Assembly (NCBI GenBank): GCA_024760545.1
Contig: CP060501.1
Location: 3,116,036 to 3,180,035, forward strand
DNA: 64,000 nucleotides
Source: Nitrospira sp.
GTDB taxonomy: Bacteria > Nitrospirota > Nitrospiria > Nitrospirales > Nitrospiraceae
Direction: 5' to 3'
Below are positions 28,358-38,665 of the stretch, piece by piece; positions within the stretch are counted from its first letter, which is position 1; each line of letters starts with the position of its first letter. The translations under genes and the position numbers were made by a program. The notes below the pieces were generated by a model. That model was not told the origin of the DNA. It did not search any database and saw nothing but the letters and a program-made list of their open reading frames with translations.

Positions 28358-29185
28358 ATGATCCTGGATCGCATCCTCGAGCATAAAAAAGCGGAGCTCA
28401 GGCACAAGCAAAGCCGGTCCTATCTGGCCGACCTCAAAGCGGCGATCCGAGACGCCCCGCCGACACTCGGCTTTGCCGTCACGCTGGACGCGACAAAACC
28501 TCGCACCAGCCCGGCCCTGATCGCGGAGGTCAAAAAGGCGTCTCCGAGTTTAGGACTGTTACGACCGGAATTTGCTGTACAGTTCGACTATCTGACGCTT
28601 GCCCGTACGTATTATGAACAGGGCGCATCCGCGGTGTCGGTCCTGACGGACAAGGAGTTTTTCCAGGGCGACCTGCGGTACTTGAAAGAGATCAAGGAAG
28701 CGTTGCCGATCCCGGCGCTCAATAAGGAATTCATGGTCGGCGAGGTGCAATTCTATGAAGCGCGGGCACACGGTGCCGATGCCGTCTTGCTGATCGTGGC
28801 TGCGCTGGAACGTCGCCAACTCATGGATTTCCACGCTTTGGCCACCGAACTGAAGATGGACAGCCTGTTCGAAACCCATCACGAGAGGGAGTTGGATACG
28901 GTCTTGGAGTGGATTCCCACCGCGAGAATGATCGGGATCAACAATAGGGATCTCAACACCTTCACGACCGATCTCAACGTCACCTTCCGTCTGGCGAAAC
29001 GAATTCCTTCCGACAAGCTGATCATCAGTGAAAGCGGGATTCATGGCCGCGATGATGTGACAAAACTGATCGAGGGCGGCGTTCATGCCATGTTGATCGG
29101 CGAATCGCTTATTCGCGCCGAGCACACGGCCGACAAAGTTCGAGAGTTGCTCGGCGTCGTCTCTGGCAGTGCGCAGTCTGCGTAG
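28358..29185 (+). CDS. trpC: Indole-3-glycerol phosphate synthase
   Basis: Closes the indole ring from CdRP, releasing CO2. A 275-residue TIM barrel with the expected motifs: MILDRILEHKKAEL start, ALIAEVKKASPSLG (catalytic Lys), SVLTDKEFFQG, LNKEFMV, GINNRDL and SESGIHG, and the phosphate-binding HAMLIGESL. I used the ATG at 28358, which gives the canonical N-terminus; upstream starts lie inside trpD. It is separate from trpF here, unlike the E. coli fusion. It lies 10 bases before trpF. Confidence 0.96.
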   Translation: MILDRILEHKKAELRHKQSRSYLADLKAAIRDAPPTLGFAVTLDATKPRTSPALIAEVKKASPSLGLLRPEFAVQFDYLTLARTYYEQGASAVSVLTDKEFFQGDLRYLKEIKEALPIPALNKEFMVGEVQFYEARAHGADAVLLIVAALERRQLMDFHALATELKMDSLFETHHERELDTVLEWIPTARMIGINNRDLNTFTTDLNVTFRLAKRIPSDKLIISESGIHGRDDVTKLIEGGVHAMLIGESLIRAEHTADKVRELLGVVSGSAQSA

Positions 29186-29195
29186 AGCATTCACC

Positions 29196-29822
29196 ATGAA
29201 GATAAAAATTTGCGGGATCACCAACCTGGAGGATGCGAAGGGCGCGGTTGCCGCAGGCGCGGACGCGCTGGGATTTGTGATGTACCGCAAAAGCCCACGC
29301 TGGGTAGACCCGTCTCTGGTGAGAGCCATTGTCGCGGAACTCCCGCCTTTCGTGCTGCCGGTCGGGGTGTTCGTCAACGAAGAGGCCGGGACGGTTCGGG
29401 CGCTCATGGATGAATGTGGTTTTGCCCTTGCCCAACTGCATGGAGATGAATCGCCTCTGTACTGCCAACACCTCGGTCGTCCGGCTCTCAAAGCCCTCCG
29501 TCTCAAGGACCATGAGACCGTTCTCACCCTGGCCGGGTTTCAAGGGCAGGCAAATGTTCGAGGATTTCTCATCGATGCGTATTCAGACCAGGCTTATGGA
29601 GGCACGGGGCAGACAGTCGATTGGACATTGGCCCAGGAAGTAGCTCGATCTCTTCCGATCATTCTGGCCGGTGGATTGACTCCGGAAAACGTGGCAGACG
29701 CGATCAAGACGGTACGTCCATATGGAGTCGATGTGAGCAGCGGGGTGGAAAAGAGCCCCGGCAAGAAGGACCTCCATAAGCTTAAGGCGTTTATTGAAGC
29801 GGCCAGACTTGTGCCTGTCTGA
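29196..29822 (+). CDS. trpF: Phosphoribosylanthranilate isomerase
   Basis: Isomerises PRA to CdRP by an Amadori rearrangement. The 208-residue TIM barrel begins MKIKICGITN with the catalytic general-base Cys at residue 5-6. It has the general-acid Asp in FLIDAYSD and the phosphate-binding ends ILAGGLTPENV and GVDVSSGVE. The ATG at 29196 gives the standard N-terminus. Downstream, repeat copy 3 separates it from trpB. Confidence 0.96.
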   Translation: MKIKICGITNLEDAKGAVAAGADALGFVMYRKSPRWVDPSLVRAIVAELPPFVLPVGVFVNEEAGTVRALMDECGFALAQLHGDESPLYCQHLGRPALKALRLKDHETVLTLAGFQGQANVRGFLIDAYSDQAYGGTGQTVDWTLAQEVARSLPIILAGGLTPENVADAIKTVRPYGVDVSSGVEKSPGKKDLHKLKAFIEAARLVPV

Positions 29823-29841
29823 TCGCCGTGGCTATACTCCT

Positions 29842-29969
29842 AGCAGGCTGTTGAAAACGTCCGCCAGCTTTGTTCTCGCATCGCTCAGAGGCTCAACATA
29901 CGGAGCAGAGTATGCCTCGCCTCTTCGCTCGCTGTGGCCTCGCTGGCCGGCCTTTTTGAACAGCCTGCT
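29842..29969. repeat. Dispersed palindromic repeat, copy 3 between trpF and trpB
   Basis: The best preserved copy, 128 bp. Ends AGCAGGCTGTTGAAAA and TTTTTGAACAGCCTGCT are 16-17-base inverted repeats with one or two mismatches. Inner matching arms include GCCAGC/GCTGGC and GAGGC/GCCTC. It would form a long hairpin in the trp mRNA. The native AGGAGG of trpB follows it. Confidence 0.88.
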
Positions 29970-29995
29970 GAAATCTTTTTAGGAGGGTTGATCGA

Positions 29996-31189
29996 ATGCC
30001 GATGCTTCCAGACAGCCATGGCCGATTCGGGTCTTATGGTGGCCGTTATGTGCCTGAAACCCTCATGCCGGCGCTTTTGGAGTTGGAAGGCGAGTATGCC
30101 AAGGCAAAAAAAGACCGCCGATTTCAGACCGACCTCGCCTATTACCTCAAGCAATATGTCGGACGGCCTACCAGTCTCTATCGCGCCGATCGGCTGACCA
30201 AAAAATTAGGCGGAGCCAAGATCTATCTGAAGCGGGAAGACCTGTGTCATACCGGCGCGCACAAGATCAACAATGCGATCGGCCAAGTGTTGCTGGCCTT
30301 GCGCATGAAGAAGCAGCGAATCATCGCCGAGACCGGGGCCGGTCAGCACGGTGTCGCGACGGCCACGGCGGCGGCCATGTTCGGACTGCAGTGCGAAATC
30401 TACATGGGTACTGAAGATATGCAACGGCAGGCGTTGAACGTCTTTCGTATGCGCCTGTTGGGTGCGACCGTGACCGGTGTCGATGCCGGCAGCCGCACCC
30501 TGAAGGATGCCATCAGCGAGGCCATGCGGGATTGGACGACCAACGTGCGCACCACGCACTATGTCTTGGGCTCGGTTCTGGGCGCGCATCCCTATCCCAT
30601 GATGATCCGCGACTTTCAGGCGATCATCGGGCGGGAGGCGAGGAAACAGATTCTTTCCGCTGAAAAGCGCCTGCCGGACTACCTCGTCGCCTGTGTAGGG
30701 GGAGGAAGCAATTCGATCGGTCTTTTCCATGCGTTTCTCCGAGACGCTAAAGTCAAAATGATCGGCGTGGAAGCCGGAGGGCTCGGGGTCGAAAGCGGAA
30801 AACACGCCGCGCGGTTCTCTGGCGGCAAACCGGGAGTTTTGCAAGGCACTATGACCTACCTGCTTCAGGATGAAAACGGACAGATAAATTTGACGCATTC
30901 AGTTTCGGCCGGTCTGGATTATGCGGCTGTCGGACCGGAGCATAGTCTCTACCATGATCAAGGCCGGATTGAGTACACCTATGCGACGGACGCGGAAGCG
31001 TTGTCGGCCTTTGATCTCCTGGCGCACGAAGAAGGTATCGTCCCCGCGCTCGAAAGCGCCCATGCGATCGCGCAAGTCGTCAAGCTCGCTCCCAAGCTCA
31101 AGAAATCCCAGCTCATCATCGCGAACCTTTCGGGGCGTGGAGACAAGGATGTGCAGCAAGTCGCGAGAATGCGAGGCGAATCATTATGA
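29996..31189 (+). CDS. trpB: Tryptophan synthase beta subunit
   Basis: PLP enzyme joining indole and serine to tryptophan. The 397-residue protein has the PLP-lysine motif [19 protein letters not shown] (Lys about 81-82 of the HK pair). It also has [17 protein letters not shown] and the phosphate-binding [13 protein letters not shown], and ends with [10 protein letters not shown]. The N-terminus [21 protein letters not shown] is that of TrpB1. AGGAGGG stands 8 bases before the ATG. It overlaps trpA by 4 bases (ATGA), matching their complex formation. Confidence 0.97.
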   Translation: MPMLPDSHGRFGSYGGRYVPETLMPALLELEGEYAKAKKDRRFQTDLAYYLKQYVGRPTSLYRADRLTKKLGGAKIYLKREDLCHTGAHKINNAIGQVLLALRMKKQRIIAETGAGQHGVATATAAAMFGLQCEIYMGTEDMQRQALNVFRMRLLGATVTGVDAGSRTLKDAISEAMRDWTTNVRTTHYVLGSVLGAHPYPMMIRDFQAIIGREARKQILSAEKRLPDYLVACVGGGSNSIGLFHAFLRDAKVKMIGVEAGGLGVESGKHAARFSGGKPGVLQGTMTYLLQDENGQINLTHSVSAGLDYAAVGPEHSLYHDQGRIEYTYATDAEALSAFDLLAHEEGIVPALESAHAIAQVVKLAPKLKKSQLIIANLSGRGDKDVQQVARMRGESL

Positions 31190-31989
31190 CCGGGCGGCTG
31201 GAAGCTAGATTCAATGATCTGCGCAAGCGAGGGCAGAAAGCGCTCATTGCCTACCTGATGGCAGGAGATCCGGGACTCGCTGAAACGGAACAGTTGGTAG
31301 TGGCGTTAGAGCAGGCGGGGGCCGACATCATCGAACTGGGCGTCCCCTTTTCGGACCCGATCGCCGACGGGCCGGTGATTCAGCAGGCTGCGGAGCGCGC
31401 GCTGCGGAACGGCACGTCTCTTCGGCAGATCCTGGCCTCCATCACCTCACTCAGGCAGCGGACAAATATCCCCATCATCCTGATGCTGTACTACAACTCC
31501 ATCCATGCGATGGGTTGTGAAAAGTTTTGCCGCGCGGCGCAGGCAGCGGGAGTGGATGGACTGATCGTGCCCGATATGCCGCCGGACGAAGCGGGACCCC
31601 TCAAGGCGCCGGCGGACGCAGCCGGGCTGCCGCTCATCTTCTTGCTCGCGCCGACCAGTACGGCTGATCGGCGAAAACTCGTGGCGAAAGAGTCGCATGG
31701 CTTCGTGTACTATGTTTCGCTGACCGGCATTACCGGGGCGAAGCTCAGCAACGTCGGAGACATAGGACAGAATATCGAAAAGCTGCGGAAGGTCTCCGCC
31801 ACGCCCGTCGCAGTCGGATTCGGCGTGGCGACTCCGGAGGATGCGGCGAAGGTGTCAAAGATGGCCGATGGGGTGATCGTCGGCAGCGCCATCGTGAAAC
31901 GCATCGCGTCCCATCAACAGGATCCCGCCATGGTCAGACATGTCGCTGAGTTTGTCCGCTCTCTCAAAGCGGCCATGGTTCCAGCCTAG
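31186..31989 (+). CDS. trpA: Tryptophan synthase alpha subunit
   Basis: Cleaves indole-3-glycerol phosphate, channelling indole to TrpB. A 267-residue TIM barrel with the catalytic Glu about 49 and Asp about 60 in [18 protein letters not shown]. It also has [23 protein letters not shown] and the phosphate-binding [10 protein letters not shown] and [11 protein letters not shown]. The ATG overlaps the trpB stop, so the two are translationally coupled. It is the last gene of the trp run; no clear terminator follows. Confidence 0.97.
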   Translation: MTGRLEARFNDLRKRGQKALIAYLMAGDPGLAETEQLVVALEQAGADIIELGVPFSDPIADGPVIQQAAERALRNGTSLRQILASITSLRQRTNIPIILMLYYNSIHAMGCEKFCRAAQAAGVDGLIVPDMPPDEAGPLKAPADAAGLPLIFLLAPTSTADRRKLVAKESHGFVYYVSLTGITGAKLSNVGDIGQNIEKLRKVSATPVAVGFGVATPEDAAKVSKMADGVIVGSAIVKRIASHQQDPAMVRHVAEFVRSLKAAMVPA

Positions 31990-32456
31990 ATAGCCGTTCG
32001 GCCACACGCCGTCCTAGTGAAGTAGATTCTTCCAGCGCCTCACTTTCTTCTTACGGAAGTCTTCTGATCAGCCTTTGCGCGAAGGTCCAAACGGCCTCAT
32101 TGGCTAAGGCCATCTTCGGGGATTGCAGAAAATCACAAATAACGTAAGGTGTATACCGTAAGAATGTACTTGCTCATGGCCGGTTGAGTTGCGTGGTGGC
32201 TATTTGTTTCCGCCAATGGCCCTGGAACGGGAGCAACGATGAGCGCAATCCTCTCTCGAATGTATCAGCGGGTAACGATCAGTCTAGGTGCGACTGCCCC
32301 TGCCCTATGCAATAAGCGGGTACCACCCCTCTCAGACTCCATGAGACTACGAGACATGGCTCGTGAGTGGGAATCGACTTGCCCCGTACCTGATCGGATT
32401 GTCCCGTCCCCTTATCGTCTCGTACGCACCATTCCCTATCGTGAAAGGAGACGGCA
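31990..32456. other. Intergenic region upstream of the RHS locus
   Basis: About 470 bases between trpA and the SpvB/RHS gene. CGTAAG appears twice 15 bases apart around a near-symmetric GGTGTATACC (about 32145-32165), which could be an operator. Short plus-strand frames here have no coding character. No firm promoter or terminator was identified. Confidence 0.35.
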
Positions 32457-35400
32457 ATGCAGACCGGTCGTCTTGAGCTGATCGTTCTTGCCTGTGTTCT
32501 GTATTGGTGGCTGCTCCCAGTCGGTCCAGGGATTGCCAAAGAAGTTGATGAGGATCTCCCGATGGGAACGGCGGGCGGGGCGGTTCATGTCGATCCTTTC
32601 ACCGGCACAGCGACGACCAGCATTCCAATCAGCGTGTTGCCTGGGCGCAATGGGGTTCAACCCAATCTGCAACTGACCTATGCCAGTGGAAATGGAAACG
32701 GCTGGGTGGGGATGGGGTGGAAACTCGAATTGGGAGCGATCGAAATGAACACGCGGTTCGGGGTGATCTATAAAGAAAGCCCAGCCGATAACGGGAAAGT
32801 TTATGCCGTGCGGATGAGTAGTGTATCGGCGGAGCTGATCAAGCTCCAACCCAGCGTACCGACTGATCCCGAATATCGAGCAAAAATTGAAAGTGGCTTC
32901 TTCAGGGTCCGTACGTTGACGACCGGCGGATGGGAAGTGACTGATCGCAAGGGCGTGAAGTACTTGTTCGGAGTAAGCGCCAACGCACGGGTCGAAGATA
33001 CCACCACGGGTCGCATCTTCCGGTGGAACCTGGAGCGAGTGGAAGACCGCGACGGCAATTATTTGCTTGCGACCTACATAAAGGATCAGGGCCAGTCTTA
33101 TCTCGATCAGATCAGGTACACCTTGACGATGAAAGATGCCACGCCCGCTCCTTATTCCATCAAGTTCTACTCGAATACCCCAGCAGGGATAACAGCACCA
33201 GATACCTACAATGCCTATTTCAAAGTCGAGACGGCCAAACGATTGAGAGCGATCGAACTGAAGGCGAACGGCGCGACGATGCGTGTCTATAAGTTGAGCT
33301 ATACCCGCAGCATCACGACGGGTACGCAACTGCTAACACAGGTGCAACAGTTCGACCGCAACGCGTCTATCAATCTCACGACATTTGACGTAACCGGAAC
33401 TGCGTTGCCGCCCATCACGATGACCTACTCAACCTCCGCCTCGACCTTTACGCCGACCATTAATCCTTGGCTCACCGGCTGGTGTAGCGGGGGGACCGAG
33501 ATCAATCCTGGTGAGTTGAATGCTGATGGCCGGCAGGATTTGTGGTGTGAAAATCCATCTGGAGGCATATCCGGCGCACGAGCGAATAGTACTGCGACGT
33601 TTACCAATACCGGTACAGGGGCAACCGGATGTACGTCCATTGGAGTCGGAGACTTCAACGGCGACGGTCGTGGGGATGTTGGCTGTTATACGCTCCAGCT
33701 CGATGGGTGCGTTGATACAGCTCCTCTGTTGTGCAATCCCACTCCAGGTGCTCATGCCCAAACCCCAGTGTTGCAAGTGGCAGTAAGCGACCCAAATGGA
33801 GTTTTTGGTACTAAAGCCACGTGGTTAGATCTCAACACCTGTTACTTACCTTCAACGAATGCGGGAAGCCAACCCATTCTAATTGGCATCCTGGACTACG
33901 ATGGCGATGGCCTTAACGACATCTGGTGTGTGGATACATATCAAATCAATAATACCCCAAAGATCTCGTTCGCCCGTTCGACGGGCAGCACGTTTGTGTC
34001 GGCCGGCAGCATCACTAATTGGTGCGGGACGAGCGGTGTGATGCTGGGGGTAGGAGATTTCAATGGAGACGGGAAGTCCGATCTCTGGTGTCTCAACTCG
34101 GCAGGAAGTACCTCCCTTGTCTACTCCACCTCGACAAGCACCAGCACGACCTTCTCGATCCCCAGCACGCCGTTGGGCGGGTGGTGCGTCAAACCGAGCA
34201 CAGCACCTCCCCACTTGAGACCCGTAAACCCACCTCCACCAGGAAAAGTATACGCCACCGATTTTAATGGGGATGGCCTTCAAGATCTCTGGTGCCATCT
34301 GACGGATGGTACGGTCAAAGTAGCGCTTTCCACTGGGACGTCGTTTTTCTTGTCGGCAACTCCCTGGCGTACTGGTTTCTGCACCACAGGCAAGGTAGGC
34401 ACAGCGGATTTCAATGGAGATGGGCTTACCGATCTCTGGTGCCATACGACGACTGGGGTTACACAAGTCATGCTGTCTACGGGAAGTACGTTTGCCACCC
34501 CCACGACCTGGGTGAGTGGATTCTGTACGATCGACATATTCGGGGCTGCCGATTTAAACGGCGATGCCAAACCTGACCTGTGGTGTCTCAACAGTGGGAC
34601 TGTCTCAGTCGCCATTGCCGGCAGTCCCAGTGTCAAAACCGATCTCCTTGCCACATTGTCGAACGGGATTGGGGCATCAACTGCGATCACTTACACCCCT
34701 TCGACTGCACTCGGGGTGTCCCATACGCTCCTCCCGTATCCAATCTACGTAACCACGATATTGGCGAAGACCGTATCCACGATCGTCGCCGGAGTCACGG
34801 GCAATCAGACCACGGAGACGACGTATCAGTATGAAAAGGGCTATCACAGTATCCCAAACCGCGACTTCCGCGGCTTTCAGAAGGCGACCGTCACGGCTTG
34901 TGCCAGCTGTAGCACGGCAGAGAAAACGGTGACGGTCACCGAGTTCCATCAGGGCGTGGGTACGGGAACGACAGAGGACAATGGAACTGCGCTGACACAT
35001 CCGGATGCCCCGACCAAGGGGTTGCCATATCGGATCGTGGTTCAGGATAGCGTGCTGGTTCCTCAGCTCGAGACGCTCACTACCTATACCAGCGACGTGG
35101 ATTCAGTCGCGCCCTGGTACACCCCCTCTTCGCAGGTGGTCACCAGAACCTACGCGAATGGGGTCCTTGCAAAGACGACGCAGGTCAATTTCACATACGA
35201 TCATACCTACGGCAACGTGACACGCGAAGATCACTTAGGCGACACAGGTGTCACGGGGGATGAAAAAACTATCGATCGGGCGTTCGCGAATGAGCCAACT
35301 GCCTGGTTAATCGGGTTTGTTACACGCGAAACGATCTACAAAGGGATCACCACAGCGCTAGCTGACAAAATGGCCGAAACGACGTTCTTCTATGATGGGA

Positions 35401-37358
35401 CGACGAGCTGTACGACCGCGTCAACCCTTCAAGTTCCCACGCTCGGCCATCTCACGAAAACCGTCAATTGGCTGAACGGGGGAACCAATCCAGAAACGCG
35501 GAGAGCGTATGACATCTATGGCAATCAAGTGTGCACAAGAGATCCGAGAGGCAACTTTACCACCATCACGTATGACACAACGAATAAGTTATTTCCCCGC
35601 GTTGTCACGAAGCCGCTTGGGGTGGTTACAACGACGGAGTACTTTGGTGTCAACGCGGTTCCCACGACCTTCGGTCTCTTCGGGCAAGTCCAAAGTGTGA
35701 AAGATCCGAATAATCAGACTATGACGACGAAGTACGACCCCTTCGGACGCAAGATCGAAGTGGTCACTCCGCAAACCGATGGGACTTTCACGATCACCAT
35801 CGAGTACAGAAATTTCGGGCAGGGGGTGGGCACCGATCCGCTGACGAAACAACATGTCTACACCGCCAACGCGCTGGGGTTATTCAGCTGGACCTTCTTT
35901 GACGGATCAGGACGGACGATCACGACGAAGAGTACCGGTCCAACCGTGAGTGGGTCTATCCGAACCGATACCCTGTATGACCTACGCGGTCAGATGGCTC
36001 AAACGAGTGTGCCGTACTTCGAAGGGACGGGATTGCCGCTCTATCGGACCACCACCTACGACGTGCTGGGGCGCGTGAGCCAAGTGACGAACCCCGATGG
36101 GACGGTGAGCACGATTTGTCGCAATGGTTGGGAAACGACCACGCTTGACCCCAAGCAACACCGGAAGACAGAGACGGCGGACGCGTATGGGCGGACGATT
36201 AAGGTCGAAGAGTTCACCGGCATGCAACCGACCTGTACGAGCAGCGGGGCGACGCTCTATGCGACGACGCGATATCAGTATGACGTCATCGGTAATCTTG
36301 TCAAAGTTACCGATCATCCCGGCAACGTAACCACTATGCGCTACGATACGTTGGGCCGCAAGATCGCGATGAGTGACCCGGATATGGGCAAGTGCGGCGA
36401 CCTCACCGCGCTCAATCCAAACGTGACCTACCCGTGGTACCCCACGCCCTGTTGGAACTACAAGTACGATGACGCCGGCAATCTCGAACGGCAAACCGAT
36501 GCCAAGAATCAAACTCTCTGGTTTACGTACGACGCGCTGAATCGTCGTACGCAGAAGGACTTCACCACGCAGAAAGCCGCCGGAAGTGGCGATGTTCGCT
36601 ACCTCTATGAGACTTCGGTCACCACGTTTAACCAAGTGGGCCGGATCAAGCAAGTCATCGACGCCTCGGGCAACATGCAGTTTCGCTACGATCCTACCGG
36701 GCGCATTATTCGAACTGACAAAGTGCTCGATGGGGTGACGTATGTGACTGAGAGTAGTTACGACGGACTTGGGCGCATCGTGCAGGTGAAGTATCCAACC
36801 ACGCCGATGAAAGCTGTCGATTATCTCTATAACGGTCCTTGGCTGGCAACGGTCAAGGATTCGGCTGGGAGTGGGACGACCACCTACGTAACATATTCGA
36901 ACTTCAATGCTTTAGGTCAACCGAGGACGACCACCCAGGGCAATGGTGTGGTAACCACGCGCACGTTTGACCCCCTCACGTTCCGACTGGAGACCGTCAA
37001 TACAGTCAACCCCAATACGCCGTCGCCTGACATTGCTGCTCCGACGATACCGACGAAGGTCACGACTACGATCATCAATAGCACGCAAATCAATCTTAGC
37101 TGGACCCCGAGCCTCGATAACATAGGAGTGACCGGCTATTGGATCGAACGGTGCCAGGGGGCCGGGTGCACAAGCTTCACGCAGGTTGGGACTTCAACCG
37201 GAACAACATTTAGCGACACAGGTGGCACCACGGGCACCATCTATAGCTATCGTGTGCGTGCGACGGATGCCGCGGGCAATGTCAGTCTGTATTCGATCCC
37301 CACTCCAACAACAGGATACGGCTCGGGCCCGTTCGGCCTCTCGCCGTATGGGTCATGA
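32457..37358 (+). CDS. Secreted SpvB/FG-GAP/RHS-repeat protein ending in a fibronectin III domain
   Basis: A 1633-residue exported protein. Residues 1-28 form a signal peptide. An SpvB-type N-terminal domain follows (HVDPFTGTATTSIPI, LQLTYASGNGNGWVGMGW), as in the TcB and SpvB components of toxin complexes. Residues about 340-720 hold six or more FG-GAP/VCBS repeats of the form DFNGDGxxDLWC, each with an unusual conserved Trp-Cys. Residues about 900-1510 hold RHS/YD repeats (YDPFGRKIEV, YDVLGRVSQV, YDALNRRTQK, YDPTGRIIRT). Instead of an RHS core, the C-terminus is a fibronectin III domain (about 1525-1615) and a PFGLSPYGS tail. AAAGGAG lies 6 bases before the ATG. A cocoon-forming RHS shell without its own toxin is the likely reading. 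Confidence 0.88.
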   Translation: MQTGRLELIVLACVLYWWLLPVGPGIAKEVDEDLPMGTAGGAVHVDPFTGTATTSIPISVLPGRNGVQPNLQLTYASGNGNGWVGMGWKLELGAIEMNTRFGVIYKESPADNGKVYAVRMSSVSAELIKLQPSVPTDPEYRAKIESGFFRVRTLTTGGWEVTDRKGVKYLFGVSANARVEDTTTGRIFRWNLERVEDRDGNYLLATYIKDQGQSYLDQIRYTLTMKDATPAPYSIKFYSNTPAGITAPDTYNAYFKVETAKRLRAIELKANGATMRVYKLSYTRSITTGTQLLTQVQQFDRNASINLTTFDVTGTALPPITMTYSTSASTFTPTINPWLTGWCSGGTEINPGELNADGRQDLWCENPSGGISGARANSTATFTNTGTGATGCTSIGVGDFNGDGRGDVGCYTLQLDGCVDTAPLLCNPTPGAHAQTPVLQVAVSDPNGVFGTKATWLDLNTCYLPSTNAGSQPILIGILDYDGDGLNDIWCVDTYQINNTPKISFARSTGSTFVSAGSITNWCGTSGVMLGVGDFNGDGKSDLWCLNSAGSTSLVYSTSTSTSTTFSIPSTPLGGWCVKPSTAPPHLRPVNPPPPGKVYATDFNGDGLQDLWCHLTDGTVKVALSTGTSFFLSATPWRTGFCTTGKVGTADFNGDGLTDLWCHTTTGVTQVMLSTGSTFATPTTWVSGFCTIDIFGAADLNGDAKPDLWCLNSGTVSVAIAGSPSVKTDLLATLSNGIGASTAITYTPSTALGVSHTLLPYPIYVTTILAKTVSTIVAGVTGNQTTETTYQYEKGYHSIPNRDFRGFQKATVTACASCSTAEKTVTVTEFHQGVGTGTTEDNGTALTHPDAPTKGLPYRIVVQDSVLVPQLETLTTYTSDVDSVAPWYTPSSQVVTRTYANGVLAKTTQVNFTYDHTYGNVTREDHLGDTGVTGDEKTIDRAFANEPTAWLIGFVTRETIYKGITTALADKMAETTFFYDGTTSCTTASTLQVPTLGHLTKTVNWLNGGTNPETRRAYDIYGNQVCTRDPRGNFTTITYDTTNKLFPRVVTKPLGVVTTTEYFGVNAVPTTFGLFGQVQSVKDPNNQTMTTKYDPFGRKIEVVTPQTDGTFTITIEYRNFGQGVGTDPLTKQHVYTANALGLFSWTFFDGSGRTITTKSTGPTVSGSIRTDTLYDLRGQMAQTSVPYFEGTGLPLYRTTTYDVLGRVSQVTNPDGTVSTICRNGWETTTLDPKQHRKTETADAYGRTIKVEEFTGMQPTCTSSGATLYATTRYQYDVIGNLVKVTDHPGNVTTMRYDTLGRKIAMSDPDMGKCGDLTALNPNVTYPWYPTPCWNYKYDDAGNLERQTDAKNQTLWFTYDALNRRTQKDFTTQKAAGSGDVRYLYETSVTTFNQVGRIKQVIDASGNMQFRYDPTGRIIRTDKVLDGVTYVTESSYDGLGRIVQVKYPTTPMKAVDYLYNGPWLATVKDSAGSGTTTYVTYSNFNALGQPRTTTQGNGVVTTRTFDPLTFRLETVNTVNPNTPSPDIAAPTIPTKVTTTIINSTQINLSWTPSLDNIGVTGYWIERCQGAGCTSFTQVGTSTGTTFSDTGGTTGTIYSYRVRATDAAGNVSLYSIPTPTTGYGSGPFGLSPYGS

Positions 37359-37427
37359 GGCGCGACATCCTACGCGCACGAAAGGTCAATTGCACGTGAC
37401 ACCGACTCGGACAAGGAGGTGGAGAGG

Positions 37428-38084
37428 ATGAAGAATCAAGAGACGCATTCGACGGCGATGGTCATGGTGCTGACCATGCTCACCGTGTTCTTCGTATATT
37501 GGCAGCAATCTGCTGAGGCGGTCTGCACGCCTCTCGGCACCACAACACCGAATGTCGGACTGTGCAAACCAGGAAACGGCGAGACGGGATGGACGAACGC
37601 GATCAACGACAATTGGACCCTCCTGGACAACCGCCTAGTTCCACCCGGCGCGGTCCTGTTTTATGCAGCGGCTACCCCTCCAAATGGCTGGTATGTCTGT
37701 GACGGCACCGCGAAGAATCGGACGACCGACGCCGCCTTGTTTGCGGTGATTGGAACGACGTTCGGGGCCGGCGATGGGGCCACCACATTCAACGTGCCCG
37801 ATGCCCGGTCGCGCAATGTCGTTGCGGCGGGCCAAGGAACGGGATTGACCATGAGGAATCTGGCCGGCTCGGGAGGGGAAGAAACGCACACGCTAACGAT
37901 CTCGGAAATGCCGAGCCACAACCACACGATCTCGAATGCGATGCCAGCGTCTGGCTCAGTGTTCCAGGGCTCAGGCGTCGGTGGCGGGGGTTCGGGGACA
38001 GTATCAATCGGGCTTACGGGCGGCAATGGGGCTCACAATGTCATGGATCCTTTTCTGGTCCTCACCTGCATGATTAAGCGATAG
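37428..38084 (+). CDS. Exported phage-tail-collar-domain protein
   Basis: A 218-residue protein with a signal peptide (MVLTMLTVFFVYWQQSAEA). A short Cys-containing region follows (Cys near the mature N-terminus and in GLCKPGNGE). The collar domain of phage tail fibres is recognised by PPGAVLFYAAATPPNGWYVC, DGATTFNVPDARSRN, and the C-terminal MPSHNHT with a Gly-rich loop before GAHNVMDPF. Collar domains usually sit on phage fibres or in the tail-fibre-like MdpB family; a signal peptide points to export instead. I start it at the ATG at 37428, with AGGAGG 8 bases upstream. It lies between the two RHS genes and probably belongs with them. Confidence 0.85.
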   Translation: MKNQETHSTAMVMVLTMLTVFFVYWQQSAEAVCTPLGTTTPNVGLCKPGNGETGWTNAINDNWTLLDNRLVPPGAVLFYAAATPPNGWYVCDGTAKNRTTDAALFAVIGTTFGAGDGATTFNVPDARSRNVVAAGQGTGLTMRNLAGSGGEETHTLTISEMPSHNHTISNAMPASGSVFQGSGVGGGGSGTVSIGLTGGNGAHNVMDPFLVLTCMIKR

Positions 38085-38173
38085 AGCGGCCTCGAGTGGT
38101 CGCGAGAGCACACACTCGAATGGGGTCGAGAGCGCCAGACCGCGTTGGATCTTTGTGGCGGAGGAGCACTGAT

Positions 38174-38665
38174 ATGGACCGACAAACATTGAGGCAAAAG
38201 CAGAGTCGAGGAGGCGCCTTATCGCGCTGCGTTCTGGTCGCTGTCGCACTTCTAACAACTCCGCCGCCAGTCTTTGCCGAAGTCCTTCAAAGCCTGCACT
38301 ATGCGTATGACGAGGCCGGAAATGTTATTCGAATTGGCGATCAAATTACCTTGGCGAATACACAGATTTTGATCTATGACGATATTGATCGGTTGCTGAC
38401 GGCGAACGGCCCCTATGGCGCAGGGGGAACCAATAGTACGTTCACCTATGCGTATAATGAGATCGGCAATATGACCGTAAACCCACAGGTGGGGACCTAT
38501 ACCTATCCATCCGGTGGTCCGACCACGGTGCGACCTCATGCCGCAACAGTGGCTGGACCCTATCCTATTACCTATGACAACAATGGCAACGTGCTCACCA
38601 TGACGGATTCAACCGGGTTCTTTGGATACAACGCGACCTATAACACGGATAATCGCTTGAAGTAG
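38174..38665 (+). pseudogene. RHS-repeat gene, 5' part, ended by a frameshift
   Basis: A 163-residue frame with its own signal peptide (CVLVAVALLTTPPPVFAE). It is followed by RHS/YD repeats such as YDEAGNVIRI, YDDIDRLLTA and YDNNGNVLTM. It stops at TAG 38663-38665 directly after NTDNRLK, a point where RHS proteins normally run on as SVT...TTTFVYDGDGxRVKK. That continuation is found at once in the +1 frame (SVTTTFASVPTTTTFVYDGDGG). The ATG at 38174 has GGAGGAG about 8 bases upstream. Together with the next entry it makes one RHS gene broken by a single-base shift, which may be a real mutation or an assembly error. Confidence 0.8.
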
